NCBI RefSeq assembly: GCF_001028135.1
Contig: NZ_LDNM01000005.1
Location: 1-64,000, forward strand
DNA length: 64,000 bases
From: Xenorhabdus griffiniae
GTDB taxonomy: Bacteria > Pseudomonadota > Gammaproteobacteria > Enterobacterales > Enterobacteriaceae
Direction of reading: 5' to 3'
Shown one piece after another: positions 26,356 to 33,249 of this stretch; within the stretch, counting starts at the first letter, position 1; every line of letters begins with the position of its first letter. A program made the position numbers and the translations under genes. The notes beneath the pieces were generated by a model. The model saw nothing but the letters and a program-made list of their open reading frames with translations. It was not told where the DNA came from and made no database searches.

Positions 26356-26453
26356 GCCGCTAATGTAGCGGCTTTTTACCCACCTCTTTCCCGCAGGCAA
26401 TGGACCTCTTTCTACCCGGCTACCGCACTTTCCCGTGAAAAACCGTAGAGAGT
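26356..26453 (+). repeat. 98-bp repeat, copy 1 (starts with a terminator)
   Basis: Differs from copy 2 (27504-27601) at only five positions. It begins with the intrinsic terminator GCCGCTA-ATG-TAGCGGC-TTTTT and contains further pairing (CTACCG...CCGTAG). Each copy follows a toxin-antitoxin operon, so a TA-plus-repeat unit is tandemly arranged. Confidence 0.85.
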
Positions 26454-26459
26454 AGAAGA

Positions 26460-26650
26460 AAAAATCTATCGCAAAGCTGATGGGAAACTCATTGATACAC
26501 GGATTGCGTTGAAGCGTAAAGACAGGAAGACGTGTTACAACAGTTGCCAAACACTACACAATGTCAGAACGCGATAAAGCGATCAACGAAATGGTGACAT
26601 TAACTCAATGGGCGATTATGGAAACAGGCCAAGAGAAAATGGCGAAATAA
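26460..26650 (+). pseudogene. Remnant of an unknown coding sequence
   Basis: The frame KIYRKADGKLIDTRIALKRKD switches near 26560 to a second frame, MSERDKAINEMVTLTQWAIMETGQ, ending at a TAA at 26648-26650. Both pieces look coding, as though from one gene broken by a frameshift. The family is unknown. Confidence 0.35.
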
Positions 26651-26681
26651 AGAATTCACATTTCTTACATTGCAAAAAACA

Positions 26682-26733
26682 TCGTACGCAGTACGATTTA
26701 TTTATTGACTATCGTACTCTGTACGAGTATAGT
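26682..26733 (+). promoter_or_regulatory. Sigma-70 promoter with twin operator dyads for the NadS-type module
   Basis: TTGACT (26705-26710) and TATAGT (26728-26733) are 17 bases apart. TCGTAC-N3-GTACGA occurs twice, at 26682-26696 and 26712-26726, the second lying exactly in the promoter spacer. This is a textbook autorepressed promoter. Confidence 0.8.
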
Positions 26734-26762
26734 ATTTCTCATCGATGGCAAGGATGTTTGTT

Positions 26763-27086
26763 ATGGAATACTTAGTTTTTATCGAAACTCCTGTATTTAG
26801 TAGAGAACGAGCTGGATTATTAACTGATAATGAATTCAGACTATTACAGGAGCACTTATTAAAGAATCATGAACAAGGCAGTACCATTAGCGCTACTGGA
26901 GGATGTAAGAAGATTCGCTGGCAACGTGAGGGAATGGGTAAAAGTGGCGGTGTCAGAATTATTTATTACACAATAACCAAAACTGGAAAGCTCTATCTTC
27001 TTTTGATTTATCCTAAAAATAAAAAGGATAATGTAACGGCAAAAGAAAAAGAAGTGCTCAAAGCCATCAGTAGCAAATTGCAGTAA
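26763..27086 (+). CDS. RelE/HigB-like toxin of a NadS-type module
   Basis: A 107-residue protein from the ATG at 26763 (AAGGATG upstream): VFIETPVFSRERAGLLTDNEFRLLQEHLLKN, GGCKKIRWQREGMGKSGGVRIIYYTITKTGKLYLLLIYPKNKKDN. The IRW and GKSGGVRIIYY strands are typical of RelE-like toxins paired with NadS antitoxins. It is the toxin-first partner of the next gene. Confidence 0.9.
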   Translation: MEYLVFIETPVFSRERAGLLTDNEFRLLQEHLLKNHEQGSTISATGGCKKIRWQREGMGKSGGVRIIYYTITKTGKLYLLLIYPKNKKDNVTAKEKEVLKAISSKLQ

Positions 27087-27091
27087 TCAAC

Positions 27092-27109
27092 GCCGCGCCT
27101 TTGCGCGGC
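27092..27109 (+). promoter_or_regulatory. GC hairpin between toxin and antitoxin
   Basis: GCCGCGC-CTTT-GCGCGGC is a perfect 7-bp GC stem without a U-tract, placed between the toxin stop and the antitoxin ribosome site. It may stabilise the upstream or downstream mRNA segment and set the toxin:antitoxin ratio. Confidence 0.5.
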
Positions 27110-27131
27110 ATGTTCATACAACGGAGAAACT

Positions 27132-27428
27132 ATGGACAAAGAACTTTTTAATGACTTGGTTGAAAGTATGGAGCAGATGGTAGCGATTGAAAAAGGCGAA
27201 CTTTCTGTCCCTAGTGAGAATATCCATTACCATCGTTTACCCGATGTAAAAAACTTGCGTGAATCCTTTGGGTTAAAACAGAGCGAATTTGCTGAGGCTG
27301 TTGGTGTCTCATCCTCCCTAATTCAAAGCTGGGAACAACATCGTCGTATTCCTTCTGGTTCATCATTGAAACTTCTTAAGATGCTTGAACGCCACCCAGC
27401 ACTCATTAAGGAATTAAATTCACTTTAA
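27132..27428 (+). CDS. nadS: NadS-family XRE antitoxin
   Basis: A 98-residue protein beginning MDKELFNDLVESMEQM, the typical NadS start. Its helix-turn-helix, LRESFGLKQSEFAEAVGVSSSLIQSWEQHRRIPSG, ends with LLKMLERHPALIKEL. It binds the partner toxin and probably the TCGTAC-N3-GTACGA sites upstream. Confidence 0.9.
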   Translation: MDKELFNDLVESMEQMVAIEKGELSVPSENIHYHRLPDVKNLRESFGLKQSEFAEAVGVSSSLIQSWEQHRRIPSGSSLKLLKMLERHPALIKELNSL

Positions 27429-27503
27429 CATTTTCATTAGAACTCCCCCCGCATTTAAAGCGGGAGAAGTCAGAAAAAAATCGGAAACAAGGTTCATTCC
27501 CAC

Positions 27504-27601
27504 GCCGCTAATGTAGCGGCTTTTTATCCACCTCTTTCCCGTAGGCAATGGACCTCTTTCTACCCGGCTACCGAACTCTCCCGTGGAAAACCGTAGAGAG
27601 T
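27504..27601 (+). repeat. 98-bp repeat, copy 2
   Basis: Second copy of the element at 26356-26453, in the same orientation and likewise downstream of a toxin-antitoxin operon. The spacing between copies is 1148 bases. Recombination between them would delete the NadS-type module. Confidence 0.85.
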
Positions 27602-27751
27602 TTATTTAACGCATGTATTCAGTATTTCTTTGCCTGCATTATGAGATGTATTACTTACTGTGCCCGTCTGCTATCTCTTTGTTACCGTACTCGGTATGTG
27701 AAAATAACTCCATTAAGAAAATAATATAAATAACCAAATGGAGTAAACAAT

Positions 27752-28057
27752 ATGCGCTCTAACGCATTTAACCACAGCAACGCTCAAAACTTATTTATTG
27801 ATCATGATGCTCTTGAACACGAGCTTGAATTGGACAATCAAATCGCTGAACAAATCGAAGAAAACCGTCGTCATTTACGTTTAAAACTGCGTATTGCTGA
27901 CGAGATACGAAAAGAACGTGAAACCTATAAACATCCATCAGCCTGTGAAAATATATCGCTCTCATTCTATCTATTGGATAAAACGCCAATTTATTCAAAT
28001 GGCACTGAGCTTTTCAGATTGAAAAAAGATTTTAGTCGAGAGCCTTTTTACCTGTAA
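27752..28057 (+). CDS. Hypothetical protein, charged and helical
   Basis: A 101-residue protein with a long charged helix (DHDALEHELELDNQIAEQIEENRRHLRLKLRIADEIRKERE, about residues 18-60), probably a coiled coil, and a short C-terminal domain. ATGGAGTAAACAAT gives a good ribosome site. The family is not recognised. It is followed within 25 bases by the RNase P RNA-like element. Confidence 0.55.
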   Translation: MRSNAFNHSNAQNLFIDHDALEHELELDNQIAEQIEENRRHLRLKLRIADEIRKERETYKHPSACENISLSFYLLDKTPIYSNGTELFRLKKDFSREPFYL

Positions 28058-28081
28058 TGTAATACTGTGTTGTGCGTGAAC

Positions 28082-28287
28082 TGGAACGAAGAAAGCGGAG
28101 GAAAGTCCGGCTTTCTTTTGTAAGTCATCAGCCGAAGGGAATAGGTGCAATGAGGTGGAGTAAAACCTTCGGCTGCGAAAGGGAGTATTTTAAAACTTTC
28201 AAAACGGCTGCCTTCGGGAAAAGGTCGGTTTCGGGAAACGGGGAAAGGGTCGCATCACGTTAAGGTGCACAGAGCAAGTTAAATAGT
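28082..28287 (+). ncRNA. RNase P RNA (rnpB)-like element, apparently lacking the 3' core
   Basis: Four blocks appear in the same order as in E. coli M1 RNA. CGGAGGAAAGTCCGG (28096-28110) matches conserved region I. GGTGCAATGAG...GAGTAAAACC (28144-28167) matches the J8/9-P8 region (AGTGCAACAGAGAGCAAACC). GGGGAAAGGGT (28240-28250) matches the GTGAAAGGGTG block. CAGAGCAAGTTAAATAG (28270-28286) matches CGGAGCAAGGCCAAATAG. CAGCCGAAGG/CCTTCGGCTG (28129-28138/28166-28175) forms a perfect 10-bp stem. I find no conserved region V (ACAGAACCCGGCTTA) downstream, so a normal P4 helix cannot form. It may be a decoy, a degenerate copy or a divergent form. A 63-codon frame over it is not called. Confidence 0.6.
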
Positions 28288-28716
28288 TTAATAATAATTA
28301 ATTAAGAAATTATCAATTATGAAATCATATTCTTTAATGTAATAACATAAGTTATAACTATGACGTATATGATTTTGTTACGCTTATTATGATTCATTCA
28401 TCTAGCCAATCAACAAAATGAATTAGACTATTGTAGGTGGGCAATAGAACTAAATGTATCGCATTATGAGCGATTTTATCTTTTACTAATACATTCCTTT
28501 GTTTTTAATCTAAAAACGTCTCTAAATTGATTGTATGCGTTTTTATGGTGTGTTCAATATTACTATTTATCAACGACAAAACAGAAAAGCACTAGAACGC
28601 TATGAAAAGGATTTTAAGCGATTTTTTTCGCTGGCTGGTGGATTTGTACAAGAAAGATAATCAAAACGCTATAAGTGTGCTTTATGGCTTTGTAAGAGTG
28701 GATTTTGTAAAAGTAA
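28288..28716. other. AT-rich gap downstream of the RNase P RNA-like element
   Basis: No gene is called. A 55-codon frame at 28602-28769 overlaps the end of the next - strand gene and lacks a ribosome site. An AGCGA-N6-TCGCT hairpin lies near 28617-28632. Confidence 0.4.
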
Positions 28717-29391
28717 TTAATTTTCGATTGATAAATCTAACTCGTTTTGTGTCTCTTTATCTTTGGTAAAAATAGATTTTAAATATTTAACTAACTCGTT
28801 TTCTGTGTTGATTTTATACTCACCATAACCCATACTTATTTTTCCACCAGTATAAGACACAATCCCCAGACGTTCACAAAGTTTTAACGCCTGATTTGTC
28901 TGCGTGAATCCGTTATCTGCTTTCTTGTCTGCTTTTTCTTTGTGTGCTGTCATTTGGTCACGATATTGGCGCATACTAAATTTAACTTTACCCATAATAA
29001 TAAAATCTAAAACTGCCATGATATTAGATGCGCTCATATCTGATAAATCATAATTATAAAAGCTATTAGCAACGCCGCTAATAATAAAACAAAACTTATT
29101 TAAGCTATAAGAGTTAATAGCAATTTCTTTTAATAAGTCGCTAGGATCTTTTTTAGCGTTTTTAACGATGAAGTATAAAGCGGAAACAGCTTTGTCATTT
29201 TTCGCAACTAATTCAGATAATCCAGAAAAGTATTTAACTTTGGTAATTGCAGCTTGTAATTCTGCTTTTTCCGCACTGGAAGGAGTAGCAATAGTGGATA
29301 AGTGTTGCTTGATATCGTTATATTGTGTATCTAACAGTGAAGCGACAGAAGCGACAGAAGAAACGATAATAGATTTAGACAAGTTAGCCAT
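28717..29391 (-). CDS. Hypothetical protein, mostly helical
   Basis: A 224-residue protein that I do not recognise. It is mostly alpha-helical: an N-terminal region rich in Ser/Ala (SIIVSSVASVASLLDTQYND), a middle segment (SALYFIVKNAKKDPSDLLKEIAINSYSLNKFCFIISG) and a C-terminal part resembling a winged-helix (NQALKLCERLGIVSYTGGKISMG) with a charged tail. The winged-helix-like end suggests DNA binding or a replication accessory role, but this is tentative. It is transcribed alone on the - strand. Confidence 0.5.
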   Translation of the reverse strand: MANLSKSIIVSSVASVASLLDTQYNDIKQHLSTIATPSSAEKAELQAAITKVKYFSGLSELVAKNDKAVSALYFIVKNAKKDPSDLLKEIAINSYSLNKFCFIISGVANSFYNYDLSDMSASNIMAVLDFIIMGKVKFSMRQYRDQMTAHKEKADKKADNGFTQTNQALKLCERLGIVSYTGGKISMGYGEYKINTENELVKYLKSIFTKDKETQNELDLSIEN

Positions 29392-29810
29392 GATTTAGAT
29401 TCCTTTATATATAGTAGCGCATTGGCGCATAATTATTTGATTTTTGTTTTATAGTGTTGTCATCACTTGATGTCGCTTATAATAACGATTTAAAAAAACA
29501 GATCAAGAATTTTTATGAATTTTTTATTTATTCTTAAAAATAAAAAGTCTTAGAGATAATTTCAAAATGACTAAAGGTGTTGACTGAATAAATAATGTTT
29601 TTCAACATTCAACCTTATATTTATTATAAATACATAAAATATTATTTCATATATGGATTATCTTGATAGGTAGAGTTATTAATAGACGCTTTCAGTAGGA
29701 ATGTGGATATTTTGGAAAGAATAATACGTGAGAATTATCTCGACGAATTACCTTATAAAAACTCTAGTTTATTTAGGGGAATTTCACCTATCCCCTAATG
29801 TTTAGAGCAA
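29392..29810. other. AT-rich intergenic gap
   Basis: No gene is visible. TTAGGGGA and TCCCCTAA (29774-29799) form a perfect 8-bp stem just beyond the end of the Hfq-like gene and may act as its 3' end. Poly-T and poly-A runs lie at 29460-29560. Confidence 0.4.
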
Positions 29811-30323
29811 TTATTCAGCCAGTGTTCCGTCAGCTTCGAGTGGAATAATACGTTTTATGGCATCGTACATGATGGTTAGAGTCCTACTGCCTATTAAAAT
29901 AGTAAAAGAATCAAGATCGCTACTTCCATGTTTGCCCTTATAAATATCTCCATTTTTCATGAAAACAGCAACTTTTTTTTCAGTGGCGTGAATTTTCTTG
30001 AGGATTAAATGAAAGGTTTTCTGATCAAAATATTCTCTTTTTTCGCCTGGCAAAGATGTGTCACTTTCTACTGAGATTTTATCCACTGGTTCAAAGAAAG
30101 CGATGTTGTAATCTCTGATACGTTTATCTTCAAAAACAAACACCCCTCCCCGATTAATTTTGACAAAATTAGTAACCATAGTACTTCCATCAATAAGGGT
30201 TATTTTGACAGATTGATTGTTATTGCTAATTGCATTAAGTCTTATTTTGCAGCCTTTATAACTTCTATCACCATGTCGTGTTGTACCGTATGTAATATCA
30301 ACTTTTGGCAATTCATTGTTCAT
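29811..30323 (-). CDS. Protein with two tandem Hfq-like (Sm) domains
   Basis: A 170-residue protein. Residues about 35-80 (QSVKITLIDGSTMVTNFVKINRGGVFVF...EPVDKIS) and about 105-163 (KKIHATEKKVAVFMKNGDIYKGKHGSSDLDSFTILIGSRTLTIMYDAIKRIIP) both show the Sm fold strand pattern. The second closely follows Hfq: VxIxLxNGxxLxGxIxSFDxFxIxL, and MYDAIKRIIP against VYKHAISTVVP (Sm2). Hfq (102 residues, one domain per chain) is a hexameric RNA chaperone; a two-domain chain could form trimers of tandem units or mix with host Hfq. It probably binds RNA, perhaps modulating sRNA regulation. Transcription is monocistronic. Confidence 0.7.
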   Translation of the reverse strand: MNNELPKVDITYGTTRHGDRSYKGCKIRLNAISNNNQSVKITLIDGSTMVTNFVKINRGGVFVFEDKRIRDYNIAFFEPVDKISVESDTSLPGEKREYFDQKTFHLILKKIHATEKKVAVFMKNGDIYKGKHGSSDLDSFTILIGSRTLTIMYDAIKRIIPLEADGTLAE

Positions 30324-30473
30324 TTTCTTCTCTACTTAATGATTTTCTTGATATGAGCGGATCATACCAAACACATGACGGGTTAAAAATTAGATAATCG
30401 GTGTACATTTATATTGTAATAAATACTTATACAATCATACAATGCGAACAATTATCAATAACAGGGTGGTTGT

Positions 30474-31304
30474 ATGAAAAATAAGATATTATTGGTTGTT
30501 TTTAGCGCAATTTACTTATCTTTATCTGGTTGTGTCGTTCAACCTAAGCAAGTAAGGCCTGTCCATAAATTTGAACCTTATATCACTGGTGAAAAATTGG
30601 TCACAACACCAGAGGTAATTGAGAATTCTAAAAAGATGAGGACAACAACTCCAGAAGACATAGTAAAACTTTATAAGAAGTTAGGTGGAGACAGAGGGGA
30701 GTTTGAGACAAATGCAGACTTCCAAAAAAGAATGTCAAATGTTGGCATTATGAAGATGTGTTATCCAATTAATTTTACTGATTATAAGTTTGATCCAGAT
30801 ACAGGTTTAACCGAGCTATCAATAGGTGCTACTCATGGTAATTATAATCCCTATCTAAATTTTGATAGTGACGAGTCTTGGAAGAGCACTAGATACCTAA
30901 ATGCACCACATATCCGAATGGGGAGTTTTGAAGTAGAAAGAAAAGGCGGATATAGAGCAAACTCTTTCGGAGTAAGGGTGTTTGTAGAAGATAAAGATAG
31001 AGATCTTATATATTTAACCCTAAGTCCGTTTTATACCGAAAATCGATCTATGAGGTCGTTTTTATCGGCTGACATAACTGATACAAAAAAATTAAAGGGT
31101 ATGTCGTATTGCGTTGTCGTTAAGCCTATCTCACCTTTTATTTATAAATCAGACTCTCATTACCATAGAGCAACATTTGATGCGTCATTTGAAGGTTACT
31201 TCACTGATTATTATATTAACTCAAAGATTATTGATTTGTATTTGCAAGATGGAAAAGGAAATAGGTTAAATGACAAATTATCTGTAGTTATCAAGAAAAG
31301 GTAG
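30474..31304 (+). CDS. Putative lipoprotein of unknown function
   Basis: A 276-residue protein with a lipoprotein signal peptide: MKNKILLVVFSAIYLSLSGC, lipobox LSGC with Cys20 as the modified residue. Position +2 is Val, so sorting to the outer membrane is expected. The mature part is beta-rich with no recognised domain. Lipoprotein genes in temperate phages often change the host surface or exclude other phages; whether that holds here is unknown. A GGGTGG ribosome site precedes the ATG. The low GC and isolated position fit a moron. Confidence 0.7.
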   Translation: MKNKILLVVFSAIYLSLSGCVVQPKQVRPVHKFEPYITGEKLVTTPEVIENSKKMRTTTPEDIVKLYKKLGGDRGEFETNADFQKRMSNVGIMKMCYPINFTDYKFDPDTGLTELSIGATHGNYNPYLNFDSDESWKSTRYLNAPHIRMGSFEVERKGGYRANSFGVRVFVEDKDRDLIYLTLSPFYTENRSMRSFLSADITDTKKLKGMSYCVVVKPISPFIYKSDSHYHRATFDASFEGYFTDYYINSKIIDLYLQDGKGNRLNDKLSVVIKKR

Positions 31305-31378
31305 CCGCACACATAGCAACCGTATCTTTCGTGCTAGATGGTAGGCTGACATACTACTTTTCTGGTACTTCAATGTTT

Positions 31379-31397
31379 AAGGCCACCCGATGGCCTT
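31379..31397 (+). terminator. Hairpin after the lipoprotein gene
   Basis: AAGGCCA-CCCGA-TGGCCTT is a perfect 7-bp stem flanked by TT and AA, usable in either direction but without a long U-tract. Confidence 0.5.
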
Positions 31398-31560
31398 AAT
31401 TAGAAGCGCGATTTTCCCAATCTTTACACTGCCTGCCCAATGGGTTCTTATCATTGTCACCTGTCAGAAAGTTTATAAACAACCAATTGTAGTGGTTCGC
31501 TTATTGATCCCAATAAACCAATCGGTTAAAGTTCTTCTGCCATCGGCAAAATCCGATGGT

Positions 31561-31615
31561 CAAGGTTTCGCAGCCTTGTAAAGAGTCATCCACTGGTAGA
31601 ATATTTCTACCAGTG
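31561..31615 (+). promoter_or_regulatory. Two further hairpins upstream of the structured RNA
   Basis: CAAGG...CCTTG (31561-31578) and CACTGGTAGAA-TAT-TTCTACCAGTG (31591-31615, perfect 11-bp stem) follow one another. They lie in a 440-bp non-coding stretch before the Ner-like gene. Confidence 0.5.
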
Positions 31616-31637
31616 TGTCTGCTATCGCCCTTTCAAT

Positions 31638-31712
31638 GGCGGTTCAGGCAGGGGAGGCTTCGGCCTCGCCGGACGATGACTCCCGGTACTGCGAACCCTG
31701 TCTTGAATCGCC
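31638..31712 (+). ncRNA. Candidate structured RNA upstream of the Ner-like gene
   Basis: GGCGGTTCAGGCAGGG (31638-31653) pairs with CCCTGTCTTGAATCGCC (31696-31712) with a few G-U pairs. Inside are GAGGC-TTCG-GCCTC (31654-31667, a perfect tetraloop hairpin) and CCGG/CCGG pairing (31669-31672/31683-31686). The closed three-stem fold of about 75 bases resembles phage C4-type antisense immunity RNAs in size and setting (next to lysogeny regulators), but I cannot confirm the family. Confidence 0.5.
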
Positions 31713-31748
31713 ACCATCAATACTAATTAATGGAAAGGGGTAGCAGGA

Positions 31749-32060
31749 ATGAATAATGCTAGAAATGACTGGCATCAAGCCGATATTATTGCAGCCATAC
31801 GCAAACAAGGAACAACCTTAGCGGCACTCTCTCGTGACTCAGGACTTAGTTCGTCTACACTGGCAAATGCCCTCAGTAGGCAATGGCCTAAAGGCGAATG
31901 GATTATTGCCAATTACCTCGGAATACACCCATCAGAAATCTGGCCTAGTCGATACTTTGACAAAAATGGTCAACTTATTGAGCGAACTCTCTATAAAAAA
32001 TCTCAGATACATAACCCCGAAATCTCTATTGAACGTTATTTCAGAAAAATAGAAATGTGA
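31749..32060 (+). CDS. Ner/Nlp-like DNA-binding regulator
   Basis: A 103-residue helix-turn-helix protein: NDWHQADIIAAIRKQGTTLAALSRDSGLSSSTLANALSRQWPKGEWIIANYLGIHPSEIWPSRY is the signature of the Ner/Nlp family (Mu Ner, bacterial SfsB). Mu Ner is a Cro-like repressor of early transcription. AAAGGGGTAGCAGGA before the ATG is a strong ribosome site. It lies just downstream of a structured RNA and upstream of a Cro-like gene, so this region is the likely immunity or switch region. Confidence 0.88.
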   Translation: MNNARNDWHQADIIAAIRKQGTTLAALSRDSGLSSSTLANALSRQWPKGEWIIANYLGIHPSEIWPSRYFDKNGQLIERTLYKKSQIHNPEISIERYFRKIEM

Positions 32061-32072
32061 TTGCTCAAAATA

Positions 32073-32115
32073 GAGAGCATAAAATATCTATATATTTTCC
32101 AAATTTTATGCTCTC
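32073..32115. repeat. Perfect 13-bp inverted repeat between ner-like and cro-like genes
   Basis: GAGAGCATAAAAT and ATTTTATGCTCTC are exact complements separated by 17 AT-rich bases. It may be a terminator for the ner-like gene or an operator for the Cro-like protein. Confidence 0.6.
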
Positions 32116-32172
32116 GTCGAAACCATATATCGGACGGTTTGCTTATTATCTGGCAAAGTAGCAGGTAACTGA

Positions 32173-32388
32173 ATGTTTGAACATAATGAAATGAAAACAA
32201 TCCCATTATCAGAATATGTAAAGCAACATGGTCAGGCGGAAACAGCAAATGTACTGGGTGTACATCAAACAGCGATTAGCAAGGCGTTGAAAGCGGAACG
32301 TAAAATATTTTTGATCCGCCAAGAAGATGGCAGTTATAAGGCTGAAGAATACCGTTCATTTCCTAGCCAGAAAATATCCATCTTTTAG
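32173..32388 (+). CDS. cro: Lambda Cro-like repressor
   Basis: A 71-residue protein. Its core IPLSEYVKQHGQAETANVLGVHQTAISKALKAERKIFLIRQEDGSYKAEEYRSFPS aligns with lambda Cro ([34 protein letters not shown]...DGSVYAEEVKPFPS) over its full length. Cro binds operators as a dimer and favours lytic development. The start may be the ATG at 32173 or the one at 32191. No CI-type repressor gene is seen beside it in this window. Confidence 0.9.
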   Translation: MFEHNEMKTIPLSEYVKQHGQAETANVLGVHQTAISKALKAERKIFLIRQEDGSYKAEEYRSFPSQKISIF

Positions 32389-32556
32389 TGATTTTGCCTA
32401 TTCCTAAACCGAATTAGCCTAAATATTCACCATAATAACCATGCTAAAAATAATAGCATACTGATTTAGAGCTATGAGAGGTGTAAGAGCTTATTTATTT
32501 AGTGACAAAGTTTTACGGTTAGATAAAAATAACGGTTTTCCCTATTTGCAGTAAGG

Positions 32557-32766
32557 TTGTATATTAAACACTCACTAAAAATGATAATAGCAGCAGGTTC
32601 TATTTTATTAACAGCCTGTTCATCTAGCGATGATGATATTCGAGAGTCTGTTAAAGAACAGGTTAACAGGGCAATGAAAGACCCTACATCTTCTTTATTT
32701 CGTGATGTTGACATCTACCGTGATGGCGAGGACGGTAATTGTCAGCATAGTTGTCACCCCCATTAA
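32557..32766 (+). pseudogene. Truncated small lipoprotein gene
   Basis: The frame encodes a lipoprotein-like start (MIIAAGSILLTACSSS, from 32581; lipobox LTAC) followed by RAMKDPTSSLFRDVDIYRDGEDG and then stops. The MKDPxSxxFRDV segment is common in small phage and bacterial proteins of roughly 110-150 residues, so the gene seems cut short. The only upstream in-frame start is a TTG at 32557. Confidence 0.5.
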
Positions 32767-32809
32767 CAACACTGATAGAGAGAGCAGCTGGTCGATATCG
32801 TGACGTTGA

Positions 32810-33112
32810 ATCTCGAACGAAAAAGACAGGTCTCTTAAACTCATTAATAGTGCCAATTATGTTGACAATTACCGTAGTGGTGAATATATGATTGGAGAGT
32901 TTCTTAGAAGAGGGGCATGTCTTCCGTTTTTGAAAACTCTGTTAGTGAAAGTAAAACCCAACTCAATTAATGTATTTAGAGTTAAAACAACATTTATGGG
33001 AGCGAATGGAGGTGATTTAGATTTTAGTTTATGTAGCGTCAAGCTGTATCAAATCTGGAACTTGGACGATATAGATTGCAGCTGGGTTAATAATAGGTTT
33101 GGTATTTTTTGA
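32810..33112 (+). pseudogene. Fragment of an unknown gene without its own start
   Basis: A frame open from 32810 reads SNEKDRSLKLINSANYVDNYRSGEY, then MIGEFLRRGACLPFLKTLL... to a TGA ending at 33112. Coding-like composition begins before the first ATG (32888), so the 5' end appears lost or frameshifted from the upstream fragment. Confidence 0.4.
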
Positions 33113-33249
33113 ATTTAGTACTACCTGTATAAAAAATATTATGTAATGATAAATTTTTATTAGTTTTTTAGGTTAGCAACATGAGCTTGGGAAACTGAAA
33201 GGTCTAAACTTACTATAACCTGCAATTGGATGCTGTTGGGTCGATTATA

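Noticed and set aside
26356-26453. The 98-bp repeat as an integron attC site
   Set aside because: It starts with a normal terminator and lacks recognisable core-site pairs (GTTRRRY/RYYYAAC) at its ends.
28072-28263. 63-codon frame MRELERRKRRKVRL...
   Set aside because: It coincides with the RNase P RNA-like blocks and has the composition of structured RNA, with no ribosome site.
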